A program made the position numbers and the translations under genes. From contig OW203766.1 in NCBI GenBank assembly GCA_934045905.1, forward strand, positions 18,594,309-18,658,308: DNA of 64,000 nt, written 5' to 3'. This document shows positions 1 to 10,868 of the stretch, piece by piece (position 1 is the first letter of the stretch; every line of letters starts with the position of its first letter). The notes under the pieces are model-generated. The model was not told where the DNA came from. It made no database searches and saw only the letters and a list, made by a program, of their open reading frames with translations. Origin of the DNA: Leuctra nigra. Taxonomy: Eukaryota; Arthropoda; Insecta; Plecoptera; Leuctridae.

Positions 1-332
1 TGGTTCATTTTAGAGTCCCAGAATCACTTTTAAATTATTGAAATTCTAAAAAACGCCATGCGGGGCAACAATTGGAAGGTTATTGATTTATTTATTCATT
101 TTAGAGTCCCAGAATCAATTTTAAAATGTTAAATATCTTTTTAAAAAACGCCCTGAGGGGCAACAATGGGGGGGGGGGAGGGGCTTCGTCTTAATATCAA
201 AATAAACTAGTAATTCAATGTATTATTTTCGGTGTATTATATTTGATTGCCTCTACTGAGGCTCCCATTATTGTCTAATTTATTAATTTTTGGAAAATTG
301 GCTCCTTCACCAATAAAGGTTGCCGACCCCTG
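1..332. mobile_element. hAT-like DNA transposon, right end only
   Basis: The segment ends with TGCCGACCCCTG at 321-332, the reverse complement of the CAGGGGTCGGCA terminus typical of hAT elements. The preceding TTGGCTCC...AATAAAGG is also usual for this terminus. Positions about 4-90 and 95-180 are a diverged 91-bp direct duplication (TTTTAGAGTCCCAGAATCA ... GGGGCAACAAT), followed by a G-run. No transposase is visible. The left end and target duplication lie outside the window. Confidence 0.55.
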
Positions 333-394
333 ATCTAAGTCTTTCTTGTACGCCTACAAAGACCCGTTTACAACTAGAGATGAAGACTTCTTAC

Positions 395-603
395 CTAGGC
401 CTACATTAGAGATCCTGAGCCCGCTCTTGCCGAGGTTTCTGTACCGCAGCCCCGGCGTGACTGACGACTGACGACTCACAACATGGCTGCCGAGTGGCGT
501 GTGCTGACTCTGCAGAAGGAGCTGCTCCTTGGTCTGGACGACGGAATGGTCCCCGCTGCTAAACTCCTCCATGCAGTCCAGGCTGGCGATCGGAGCTCGA
601 CAA
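395..603 (-). CDS. Hk: Hyperkinetic / Kv channel beta subunit, exon at start of AKR core (partial gene)
   Basis: The exon encodes the junction between the variable N-terminus and the aldo-keto-reductase-like core of a voltage-gated potassium channel beta subunit, the cytoplasmic partner of Shaker-type channels. The minus strand reads CRAPIASLDC-MEEFSSGDHS... and ends with TPGLRYRNLGKSGLRISNVG plus LG; this second part is the hallmark opening of the Kv-beta core. A strong acceptor (GATTTTCTCTGTTCAG) precedes position 603 and a donor (CCTAG|GTAAGA) follows 395. The exon begins with one nucleotide of a split codon and ends with one nucleotide of the next glycine codon. An internal ATG at 572 could start a short isoform. 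The remaining catalytic-like core exons lie beyond the left edge. Family identity is from recognised sequence; the exon limits are inferred from splice signals. Confidence 0.85.
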
Positions 604-1642
604 CTGAACAGAGAAAATCAACACGGGTCAATACTGCTATCAGGCAATCTTGGACATTCAGTGTGACCACAATAAAACCTTCGGAGTTGACACAATACAA
701 CAACAAACACCATAATTATTTTAAGTACCATGACAAAACAAGGTTATTTCTGCGAATTGAGCTTAATTTTATATATTTTTAGAAATCCCACATCTGTCAC
801 CATTTGTGGATTTCTCATTTTGAATATTAATTTAGTTGACTTTGCAGACACAATAAAACTAAATAAACATTATAATTAATTTAAGTACTACGATAAAAAT
901 GTTACTTCCAACTCAGTTTATTCTTTACCATTGATAAACAAAATCTCAGTTATGTCACCATTTGTGAATTTCTGTTTTTGGATCTCCTCCTTCCTGATGC
1001 TTTTAAACTTTCTAAACACTTTCTTCTTCCATCCTTTCTTTCTTACTTCCTTGTTTGCATAACTGCGCATTTTTACTAAATGAGACGATATTTGTGGTCT
1101 AAATCATTATACTACGCATACTTAACATTATTATTCTACCGTCAAAATTGACATTTTAAATATTACCTCAGTTATCTTAAAACATTTATTACAGTGAATC
1201 TTTAATATACATAAAAATATGATGGCAATATTGTTTAACACCAAGCTTTATTCGTCACCAAGTCTATACCTACCAATACGCTGACAGAAAAACAGAGATT
1301 TAACAACAAATGAAAATCACTACGTAATATACTTTCACGCGGTTAAATCAAATAGTAGTGCTTATCGGTTCACATTTCACATAATTGAATAGAGTAAATG
1401 ATTCAAGATAGAACACATTCTAATTAAAATTCAGATGAAACGCAAAACAAACACGTGAAACTAACTTCCCAAGTTATTCCCGACGCCGATCTAGCGGGGC
1501 GATCGCGTGCGTTCCGTCGCCAGCCTCCCGATCACGGGGCGAAATCTCTCACTCTCATGTATTCTCGTCGTCTTGGCAACAACATCTCGCGTGTCACCAG
1601 CGGGGGGACCCCTGGGACCACGCGGGTTCGAAATAGCCCATC
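604..1642. other. Hyperkinetic intron, no feature seen
   Basis: AT-rich intronic sequence. The ORFs overlapping 476-782 are shadows of the Hyperkinetic exon. From about 1480 the sequence turns GC-rich and grades into the tandem array that follows. Confidence 0.5.
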
Positions 1643-2521
1643 GTCTCGTCGTCGATACATGTGGAACGGGCACGGCGACTAATTGTCTGCATGTGCTCGT
1701 CATCGATAAGTCAGCTGGAGTCGTCGGGGGGAACAGAGGGTCAAGTTTGTCATGACCAAGCGGTGTCTCGTGTCCTGATGATCGTCGTCGATACATGTGG
1801 GACGGCACGGCGACTAATTGTCTGCATGTCCTCGTCATCGATCGGGAGATTTGTATTCCAAGTCAGCTGGAGTCGTCGTGGGAACAGAGGGTCAAGTTTG
1901 TCATGACCAAGCGGTGTCTCGTGTCCTGATGATCGTCGTCGATACATGTGGGACGGCACGGCGACTAATTGTCTGCATGTCCTCGTCATCGATCGGGAGA
2001 TTTGTATTCCAAGTCAGCTGGAGTCGTCGTGGGGAACAGAGGGTCAAGTTTGTCATGACCAAGCGGTGTCTCGTGTCCTGATGATCGTCGTCGATTCATG
2101 TGGGACGGCACGGCGACTAATTGTCTGCATGTCCTCGTCATCGATCGGGAGATTTGTATTCCAAGTCAGCTGGAGTCGTCGGGGGAACAGAGGGTCAAGT
2201 TTGTCATGACCAAGCGGTGTCTCGTGTCCTGATGATCGTCGTCGATACATGTGGGACGGCACGGCGACTAATTGTCTGCATGTCCTCGTCATCGATCGGG
2301 AGATTTGTATTCCAAGTCAGCTGGAGTCGTCGGGGGAACAGAGGGTCAAGTTTGTCATGACCAAGCGGTGTCTCGTGTCCTGATGATCGTCGTCGATACA
2401 TGTGGGACGGCACGGCGACTAATTGTCTGCATGTCCTCGTCATCGATCGGGAGATTTGTATTCCAAGTCAGCTGGAGTCGTCGGGGGAACAGAGGGTCAA
2501 GTTTGTCATGACCAAGCGGTG
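1643..2521. repeat. 151-bp GC-rich tandem array, six units
   Basis: GATCGTCGTCGAT recurs at 1780, 1931, 2083, 2234 and 2385, giving a 151-152 bp period with only a few differences between units. The leading unit (1643-1779) is diverged and lacks the internal CGGGAGATTTGTATTCC block. The last unit stops near 2521. The unit is rich in CG dinucleotides, unlike the AT-rich surroundings. Several frames stay open through the units on both strands, but this follows from the repetition and is not evidence of coding. Confidence 0.9.
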
Positions 2522-2757
2522 ACTCGTGGATAACCTGATAATGAAACCGATGACAATAAGTTTATGTGTAAGTTTAATTCGAAGCAACTGTCCTTCAAGT
2601 CAAGCACCTTTGGATTATGAATTTAAGGCCTTGTACGATTGAAAATTTAAATGAGCTGCTTTTATTGAAATGTAAGTACGTACTTATTCTAAAACAATTA
2701 GACTGCAGTACTTCAATTTCAATAAAAACAGCTAATTAAAATCTGGTTTATCATTTA

Positions 2758-2904
2758 GGGCCGGTCTTTCAATACTCTGCTAACTTTTAAGCGGTTGATT
2801 AGGACTGTATTGTCATGGCAACAACCAATTGAATGACAGAGTATTGTACTAACTAACTGTTAACAGCGAATTGAGACTTTAACAGAGTATTGAAAGACCG
2901 ACCC
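2758..2904. mobile_element. MITE, PIF/Harbinger-like, TTA target duplication
   Basis: A 147-bp element with terminal inverted repeats GGGCCGGTCTTTCAATACTC / GAGTATTGAAAGACCGACCC. It is flanked by TTA at 2755-2757 and 2905-2907. A 3-bp TWA duplication and GGG/CCC ends are the usual pattern of PIF/Harbinger elements. It has no coding capacity. Confidence 0.75.
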
Positions 2905-4290
2905 TTAATGATACAAATATAAATTCAATACATAACATTTGTATAATTACTTGAATTCGAATATGATTCGGCATAAATACATATTTCAAGGTGCGCTAAT
3001 TGTCTTCAAGCTGAACTTAAGCGTCTGTCTCTCTTTAGTTTCGAATTAATTTCAGCGACTTATCATCAAACCCCACTTAATCCCCCAATAATTCTGAATC
3101 CTCTTTCACAACAGATCTTTCACATGCCGGAATTAATGATACAATGTTTTCCTTATTTACTTCTCGATTACAATAAAATATAACGTATTTATCTTATCAT
3201 ATTGATAAACACTAATTTATCGTTTAATTAACTTTCAATTTATTACAATTATTTTATTGTACTCGATTTTATATGAATACAATTAAATTACAGTTGATTT
3301 ATTTCAACATTGCTTCAGCGAAAGTCAATGAAGCCTCCCACACTTAAGTTTGTAAGTCAAGGACTTCAGTAAGTCCTTTGCCGATACCCTCTCGTACACG
3401 AGTACTTGTAGTGCTTTTTCATTCGGATTACACCCTTAATAACCACGACAATAGACTCAGTACACACTTCGGGCCAGTGACTTCCAGGGGCTGGCGGTCC
3501 TGATCGTGGTATACCATGATTTGCACTTGAAGCTCAAGAATTTACAGTAACCGTACAACAGAATTCTTTTTTTTTTAAGTAAGGTATTCCTAGGCTTTAT
3601 TTATTATCTTGAGTCCATGTTATTTACACGGCCGTGCATATCATTAGCCTTGTTTCATTGCATATAAGTTCTAAAAACGAATTCAAGTGGAAAAGTCTGG
3701 CCTTCAGTAGCGATTAAAAACGACGCCAGTCTTCTTTGTACGATCCGTATAATAGAACTGGTTTGGTCTGTCTTAAACTTGTATATATTTTATTAAATGC
3801 ATTTGAAGAAAAAAATATATATTGTTAACACATTTAATTTTTATTTCAATTTTAATTTATATTTACCAAAAATTGTACATGTAGGTACGATCTGCGTTCT
3901 ACAGACCGAATATGAAATGAATGATAGATGGACTGCATGACAAAAAAAAGGTTATCAAAATATCAAACAAAATACATTATAAAGTAAATATAACCTAGGT
4001 ATAGTCCTTACCTAGGTATATTAACTAAAAGTTTAGTTTTTGAAGCGAGTTTCTTATTTTTACGCGAAAAGTTAGCTCAAATTTATATGGTTTAAAATTA
4101 TATAAGTTATGATAGTTATAAGTTATAAGTTATGAATATAAAGTTATAATAAGAAGTAAGAATAAATAGTACCTACAATAAAAATAATAATTCGTCATTT
4201 TGAATGTCTCCCAATTGTGTTGTTTTATTTCTAGGGAAGAAAAAACGAATAATATGCCGAAAATATGGATCCTTTTGCAAACCGAGTACA
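2905..4290. other. Hyperkinetic intron, no feature seen
   Basis: AT-rich sequence with no supported exon, RNA gene or clear repeat. Confidence 0.4.
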
Positions 4291-4682
4291 TTAAGAGGGC
4301 TGAGTAGTGAGCGTGGCTTTGAAGTGTATTTACTCGATTTTTATCAATATCTTTTACCAATGTAATTGTTAATAAAATAAGACTTTGTACGAGTCTTCAA
4401 AACAGTTCAATGAAAATAATTTCATAGTTTGGAATGAGTTATTAGTTTTATTTCGTCCTACAGACGTTTAGTGCCGTAATTTTACTAATTTTAGGGCACT
4501 TATAAACGTCTGTAGGACAAAATGAAACTAATAAACCGTATAAAGCTATGAAATTATTTTCATTGAACTGTTCTGAATACTCGTACAAAGCCTTATTTTA
4601 TTAACAATTAGATTGGTAAAAGATATTGATAAAAATCGATTAAAAACACTTCAAGGCCACGCTCACTACTCAGCCGTCTTAA
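4291..4682. mobile_element. Palindromic MITE with TTAA target site, copy 1
   Basis: Bounded by TTAA at 4291-4294 and 4679-4682. The inner ends GAGGGCTGAGTAGTGAGCGT and ACGCTCACTACTCAGCCGTC are inverted repeats, and the arms remain complementary almost to the centre (CGTCCTACAGACGTTTAGTG ... AAACGTCTGTAGGAC). The whole unit of about 390 bp would fold into a hairpin. Related copies lie at 10396 and 42531. TTAA duplications occur in piggyBac and Sola3 elements; the superfamily is not settled. Confidence 0.85.
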
Positions 4683-4748
4683 TTCAAAACAAAAATAACC
4701 CATTTTTATGAACCGTTACGTCTTTGGCGCACACACGTCACGCATCCC

Positions 4749-4774
4749 TGACCTGGTTTGACCTCGCTTGACCT
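4749..4774 (-). promoter_or_regulatory. Three AGGTCA half-sites as tandem direct repeats spaced by 4
   Basis: The plus strand carries TGACCT at 4749, 4759 and 4769, exactly 10 bp apart. On the minus strand this is AGGTCA n4 AGGTCA n4 AGGTCA, two overlapping DR4 nuclear-receptor elements. DR4 sites are bound by USP/RXR heterodimers. A role is inferred only; the site lies in a Hyperkinetic intron beside a GC-rich patch. Confidence 0.5.
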
Positions 4775-4880
4775 AGTGCCGCAACGCCGCGCCACTTGCG
4801 TCGAGCTGATCCCTGCAGCACGAGCGACGCCGACCGACGCCGGCGCTTTCGACGCCGATCAATAGCAGACGTCGAGGCTA
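4775..4880. other. Short GC/CpG-rich patch in intron
   Basis: An isolated CpG-rich stretch in AT-rich DNA. It shares CGCCGGCGTCGGTCGG (minus strand) with another patch at about 22305-22325. A good acceptor-like CTCCACTGCAG lies at its minus-strand entrance, but the frame that would fit the neighbouring Hyperkinetic exons has a stop. It is therefore not called as an exon; a regulatory patch or a fragment of another transcript are alternatives. Confidence 0.3.
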
Positions 4881-6731
4881 TTCTCTCTGCAGTGGAGGAA
4901 TTAACACGTCCAAGAAGAATGGAATTATTAGGGAGTAATTAAACGAATGATTAAACTATTGAGAGTTTATCAGCGCGGCAAATTTGATCGAATATTACTA
5001 ATTATCTTGGGCATTTGTTGAAATTACTGTGGAGGATTGTTTGACTTTATAATAGGGATTATAATAAATGAAACAATTCCGATTCCGAAGAAAACTTACT
5101 TATACTGTTGAAATCTACAAATTTGTATAATTTTAAATGAGTGGATTTTAGAAAATTACGATAAAGGCACAGAATATCACTTAGCCCCATTTACACGGTA
5201 ACATTTTATATAAAATCTTTTATAAAATCTTTTCTTCAAATAAATGTTACCGTGAAAACAAAACAATTTGATGTTAAAATGTTCTGTCATAGGGCTGTGT
5301 AAAATCTTTTACCATATAAAACACGTTCTATTTCTGTAAAAGATTTTATAAAATATTTGACAAAAGATTTTAACAAAGATTTGACATAGATTTGATAGGA
5401 AATTTTACTATTTTAGGAATTTTTTACTTTTTAAATTTTAGTCTTCTGTTCACAATATATATTTTCGTAACGTAACTATAATTTATTTAAAATTCAATTC
5501 AATTCACGTTTCACAAACTATTTATGTTCAAACCATCTTTGATGTTTTAATATTAGAAGACAGGCTAAAGAACCGAATTGAATTAATTATTACCTACATT
5601 TGAGTGAGCCAAGATTTTTGTCTAATAGTAGATTAAGTCATCTGCGACTTCGTTGGTTATTTGGGAGACTAAATTCATTTTTGGCACACACAAATTTTCT
5701 TTGGTGAAGAGGCAAATAATTGTGACACAATTATAAAATACGTAAATAATTTGAAACATCCGAGATAGAAATTCAACGTTCAACATGATCACTGGTTGCC
5801 AAACAGTTGTTCAAACAATCTCCTAAACACTAATTAGACAATTCTTTGGCAAATAACCAACAATTGTCGAGGTAGTAATTGGTCGCCTCTGTTTGTGTAA
5901 TTCAAGTGATTAATAAAATCACCAATGATTGGATTGCATCGGCTTGGCTAGAATAATTGTCTCGTCATGTGTAGATTGATGAATGGTAAACTAATTGGTG
6001 TCTCCAGGGCTCATCAAATACCAAACACAATTCCCGCGAATGTGTTTGCAATATAGCGTAGATATTTCATCCCCTAGAGGCATACAAGGCGTGTTTGTTT
6101 GAACTCAAAGGCAGAGAAAATTCATTATCAAAGTAGTGGAATAAAATATACTTATTACAGTCGAAAACATGAGTGTGTTTGTTCTTCATTTTTCATACGG
6201 TTAAATAAATTATTTACTTTTCATTTACGTTCACGTATTTTCAAAATGACACGACTATGCAAAAATAAGTCGACGCTGATTAAAAGCAGATTCACTCAGA
6301 CTAATTTTCGTTCATGTGCGTCATTTGCACAGATGCAGTTATGTTTATAATGCAGAAATAGATTTCAGTTAGCTCTTTTAACATTCATATAGTTAAAACA
6401 ACAAGAAAGATGAGTGATATTATAAGAACTAGAACTCGGATATAGCTTCATATCAAAGAACAACAAATCCAAATATCTCATAGACTCTATTTGTATTGGC
6501 TCGTTTGCAATTTGTATTCGAGAAAATAAGGAACACGACTGACCTCTGGTGGATTATTTGGTACTAGCCATAAGGGGAATAATGGAGGCTATCACGGGGA
6601 TATTTGTTAAATAAATTATATTAAATTTGCTTTAGTTGTTAGTCATGGCTGAAAAAGTAAACTTGCAACTAAATCTAAATTTCAATTGTTTCTCCTTTTT
6701 CACTGCCCTATGGAAACACAAACTTCAAAAT
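4881..6731. other. Hyperkinetic intron, no gene seen
   Basis: AT-rich sequence. A weak hairpin (ACACGGTAACATTT ... AAATGTTACCGTG, about 5192-5254) may be a decayed MITE. Nothing else is supported. Confidence 0.4.
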
Positions 6732-6749
6732 AAAAAATGTATCTAAAAA

Positions 6750-7031
6750 AATGGAACAGGTTGGTTGAGTGGTTAACGCTCTGAACTTGTATTCCGGAGT
6801 CCCGGGTTCGATTCCCGCGGCCGTCCTTCCTGACTGGGGTTTTTTCGTGTTTTTCCCTCAGTCGACAGGCAAATGCTGGGAAGGTACCCTACTATTAGGC
6901 CACGACCGCCTCCTTCCCACCTTCCATCCTTACCTACTCTTCACCATCATCTCCCAATCATCATCATCATAATCATCCATCCGTCGCCATTAGCCTCGCT
7001 GCAGAACAGTGCGACGTTAAGCCCCAGACAA
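6750..7031 (+). mobile_element. tRNA-derived SINE with 18-bp target-site duplication
   Basis: The head has an A-box-like GGTTGAGTGGTTAACG and a near-perfect B box GGTTCGATTCC, the internal RNA polymerase III promoter of tRNA-derived SINEs. A tRNA-unrelated body follows, ending GTGCGACGTTAAGCCCCAGA plus an A-run. The 18-bp sequence AAAAAATGTATCTAAAAA occurs at 6732-6749 and again at 7032-7049. This proves insertion by target-primed reverse transcription and fixes both ends. A 5'-truncated relative is at 41960-42090. Confidence 0.88.
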
Positions 7032-7049
7032 AAAAAATGTATCTAAAAA

Positions 7050-8721
7050 GTGTCCTGCCAGAAGTGGCTCCATCACGTATTTGTTCGCTGTGTTTGTTTC
7101 ACTCTTTGAAAGAGTGATATTTTGAGCATGTTGTTTGAAACCCACGATATTATTATCTGAATCAATGCAACTTAAACGTCTGGATTCGAAGGCGACGCTA
7201 CCTGTCTGCAACTCGTGATATTCGGCAAAGTGATGCCAGGTTTACGAGCGAGAGCGCTGCTGTTGAGCGCTTGAAATATCTCGCGGATCCCGAGAGAGTG
7301 GCGATAAAACGCGAGAGATATGTGTCTTGTCAGAGGGTGAGAGGTTACTCCAGGTGGTGAATATTTTGTTCACTTCGTCTGTGGGGATTTAAATGTGGAG
7401 GCTCAATTAGAGAGTTGTCATATGCTTCACTAATTAGAAAATGTCAGAATGAATGGTTTCAATGAATCTTTGAACATTGTGGAAAAGACATTTTATGTGG
7501 CATTTGGAGATGTGCCAAATGTACTACATAATAGGTAAACACATAATATGACAATATTGTCATGTAGGTACGTTATCTTTTAAAGAATTTAATGTCTCAC
7601 TAAACATAATAAATCATGATACAGATCATCAAAAATGTAGAGAAAAAAATTACAAACGAAATGGAGAATTGTTTACCTACGTCATTAAGAATGAACACGC
7701 TAACTTTCTAGCATATGCCGGGCACATTTTGTTCTAAAATTTGAATTACCTTTTATAACACAATATTTGAGTTCTCAGATCCAGAATGATTCCAGAAGTC
7801 AAATTTTAAAAAGACAAATTTGATATATTTAAATTTGTGTAAATTGTGTTAGACCATTTTCCTTGTGCTTGTACTTCCGAAACTCCATAAATAAAGTTGC
7901 TTCATCCAACTATTACATTATTTATATTCTGTCTTTCGTATAAAATATTAAAATATGCAATATCGTAGAGTATTGCAAGAGAAGAAAATAATTCAATGTC
8001 TTTTTATTCTCGCATCGTCGAATTCTCAGCTCGAGTTTCGAGAATTCTGTTGACTAAACTTCTTGAATCATTGATGAGTTGCAGCAAACAACTTTAGAAG
8101 TCTTTTCAATGTTGCAGTACAGAGAGAGGCAAGCAAAACAACTGTCATTTGCTATAAGTAGAGGTAAATGAGGAAGACTGCCAGGTGCTAGACTTTACTC
8201 ATGAAAAAACTTCTTTGAGAAACTCCAACTTCTATTATTCGAGACAGTAAACTACTTTTAAGTTGGATCTAAGTCAAGACGGGGATTCAATGAATGGGCG
8301 TTGTTTATGCTTAAGTCTTAGAACATTCAAAGCTGTACAAAGGATGGTAGCAATTAAATTGTAGAACATACAATAGATTCATATTTAAGCTTTTCCTCAA
8401 TACTACATTTTGTATTGGGAAGGAACGAGATTCTCATAGACATTAAAAACGGAGTTTTGTATTTATCCTTCCAATGATTGAATATTCGATAGCTAAGAAT
8501 CAGGACCTAGTATCTCCAAAAACATAGTTTTTCAGGAGAGCTAAGAAACTGTTTGTAACAGTTCACAAATGAGATAAGGTGGTGTTGCAGTCTGGTTTTC
8601 TGTCTTATTATTCTAGATGGAGAATGGAGATACAAGCTATTTACCATCTGATGTAGTTTTTTTTTATATCAAACTCATTTTTGTCAAAAAAAAATTGAGA
8701 TATGTGTAAGATAGGCCTTAC
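7050..8721. other. Hyperkinetic intron, no feature seen
   Basis: AT-rich sequence without a supported exon, RNA gene or mobile element. Confidence 0.4.
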
Positions 8722-8944
8722 GTACACTTGACACAATTAAAAACGGTGTTTGAGAGACACGGATTGACTGTTGGTGTTGGTAATGACAATCAATCCTTGT
8801 CATTATCAATGAAGTTAGAGCTCACCTACTAGACTTAGATGACTTAGATGCATAGACTTCATGAGATGATGCCATCAAATCGTGTTCAGCCAATTTGTTT
8901 CTTTCGAATACCGCTTTTGGTTTTGCCAAGTGCACAATTCATAC
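8722..8944. mobile_element. MITE family C, copy 1
   Basis: Terminal inverted repeats GTACACTTGACACAATTAAA / CCGCTTTTGGTTTTGCCAAG...GTGCAC. The interior shares AGAGCTCACCTACTAGA with the copies at 22831 and 44027 (inverted in the latter). No ORF is present. The superfamily is unknown. Confidence 0.6.
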
Positions 8945-9846
8945 TTATACTGAACTAAAATGAATACACATAGTGTGAAGTAATTTACGAGGACTTGTTC
9001 ATCAAAACTTTAAATACTAGAATATGTATTAAAAGTTCAATAACAAGTGGTGCCAAATGTACACCAATGTGTGTTATTTAGTTTAGGCACATTTAATTGT
9101 ATGCAATACGCTGGCACGCCAAAAGATAAAAATCACTTTGACCACTTCCCCCCTTTTATTAATAATGACACATTCTTTACATTATTTTAACTGGCTCCTC
9201 AAATGATTTGTTCCATGTTGTCTATTTAAAACTGAATATTGTTTGGTGTATCCTTATGTTAAAAAGATCGTTCCTAAATGGAAATAGAGAAAACTTCACC
9301 AATAACATTATAATGTTTGTCAACAATCTAAAAACAAGTCGGTCAAAACTTTGAAACCGGATATGAGTAAAGTAGTTGTCAAGCGGAAGTACCATTAAGA
9401 AAGCTGCTACGGATGAAACAGTGGCGTCAATGACGGAGACAAATCGGCGATGCCAATCTGCATGGCACTGCCGACTGCATGCAAACTGCCATGTGTTCCC
9501 GACCGAATCGATGAGAGAACGTGCCAAGGATTGCAACCACGGCCTTCTTTGACTCTCCCACTGCACACCACTATTTTATTACATTATTATTCACGGAGTG
9601 AGCGGAAAATCAATCCAAAAGGTTTTGGCAACCGAAAGCTCGGGGAACCTTCGCTTTTTATAAATGTTTTACTGAGTCGCATTTTATGTGTCTTTCTACA
9701 CCAGAGCTTGACAATCGATTTCGCAAAAAATTACCGATATTTCGGGCCTTCTTTTAACGGGTAAGATTTTATGGAACCTTAAATATTGCATTACCTTTTA
9801 ACAAAGCCTACAGTACCTTGCAAAAGAAATAAAAACGAAACACTAA
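8945..9846. other. Intron, no supported gene
   Basis: A 114-codon minus-strand ORF (9222-9566) overlaps a moderately GC-rich patch at 9420-9560. It has no recognisable domain, and its mirrored plus-strand ORF is equally open. I do not call a gene here. Confidence 0.35.
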
Positions 9847-10001
9847 GGCCCGGTATTACCAAAGTTAAATATGCTGGATTAACTAACTTTTGGATTAAAT
9901 TCAACTGTTTCTGTCATTTTGAGGTATCTGATTGGCTGTGCCGCCAATTTAATCCAATATTTAGTTAATCCGGCTCAGATTAACTTTGGTAATACGGGCC
10001 C
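9847..10001. mobile_element. MITE family B (PIF/Harbinger-like), copy 1
   Basis: A 155-bp element with termini GGCCCGGTATTACCAAAGTT / AACTTTGGTAATACGGGCCC, flanked by TAA at 9844-9846 and 10002-10004. A second copy of the same length is at 53995-54149. Confidence 0.85.
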
Positions 10002-10395
10002 TAATGTAACTTCTTCATTTCTAATCTTGAATGACATTTCTTAACATCCATTTTCTCTTAAAATTCTTGTAAAATGGAATTCAGGAAATAAAATTTGCAT
10101 TTATTTTCAGGACTAGTTAAAAAGTTGGATAAAGAAGTAAGGCCTTGAATCGTACACGATGATACGTATTATTTTCTACATGAAATTTCGTCAACTTACA
10201 ATCAAGCTAATCGAACTGAAACAAGTCAACTTCAAAACTATGCAGTTGTAAAGTTGTAAACCATAAAGCGCGGCACCTCCACCGCCTTTGTATGAACACA
10301 TTATTGACTTTCCTCTGAAGGACGAATGTTATTGTTACAAGGTCAGGTGATAAAATAAACACTCTTGCGTCATTTGCAAATGAATAAACATTAAA

Positions 10396-10783
10396 TTAAG
10401 ACGGCTGGGTAGTGAGTTTGACCTCGAAGAGTTTTTTTAATCGATTTTTATCAATATCTTTTACCAATGTAATTGTTAACAAAATAAGGCTTTATACGAG
10501 TATTCAGAACAGTTCAATGAAAATAATTCCATAGCTTGTAATGGTTTATTAGATTTACTTTGTCCTACAGACGTTTAGTCCCCGAAAATTAGTAACATTA
10601 TGGCACTAAACATCTGTTGGACAAAATAAAACTAATAACTTATTCCAAGCTATGAAATTATTTTCATTGAACTGTTCTGAATATTCGTACAAAGCTCTAT
10701 TTTGTTAACAATTACATTGGTAAAAGATATTGATAAAATTCGATTAAAAAACTCTTCAAGGCCACGCTCACTATACTCGAGCA
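10396..10783. mobile_element. Palindromic TTAA MITE, copy 2
   Basis: Starts at TTAA 10396-10399 followed by GACGGCTGGGTAGTGAG and keeps the long complementary arms of copy 1. The right terminus has decayed after CACGCTCACTA, so its TTAA is lost. It ends about 20 bp from the 5' splice site of the Hyperkinetic cassette exon. Confidence 0.78.
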
Positions 10784-10805
10784 TCTCGGTGTCGGCGTTT
10801 CTTAC

Positions 10806-10868
10806 CGGTATATCGTCGTCTCCGGTGGAAATGTGTCTTCCTCTTCGGTGTTGTTATTGGTGTCGTTA
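10806..10868 (-). CDS. Hk: Candidate 63-nt cassette exon of Hyperkinetic N-terminus
   Basis: The minus strand has acceptor ACGAATTCCTTCAG| and donor TACCG|GTAAGAA around exactly 63 nt. Read with one nucleotide completing the preceding codon, it gives NDTNNNTEEEDTFPPETTIY plus a split arginine. This phase (2 nt in, 2 nt out) matches both the end of exon 29541-29728 and the start of exon 395-603. Inclusion or skipping therefore keeps the reading frame, as expected for a cassette exon. The peptide is acidic and Asn/Thr-rich, with no domain. Membership in Hyperkinetic is inferred from strand and phase, not from homology. Another frame is also open (TTPITTPKRKTHF...), so RNA evidence is decisive. 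Confidence 0.6.

Noticed and set aside
1491..2511. Tandem 79-codon ORFs on both strands
   Set aside because: Identical copies come from the 151-bp tandem repeat; frames change between units because 151 is not a multiple of three.
4775..4880. Arg-rich candidate exon (minus strand) after CTCCACTGCAG
   Set aside because: In the frame required to join the neighbouring Hyperkinetic exons a stop appears after a few codons; the Arg-run reflects CGTCGG repetition.
6760..6830. A functional tRNA gene
   Set aside because: A and B boxes are present but there is no acceptor-stem pairing I could confirm. The 18-bp target duplication shows it is the head of a SINE.
9222..9566. 114-codon minus-strand ORF
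   Set aside because: No recognisable domain, no splice context, and the overlapping plus-strand frame is equally open.
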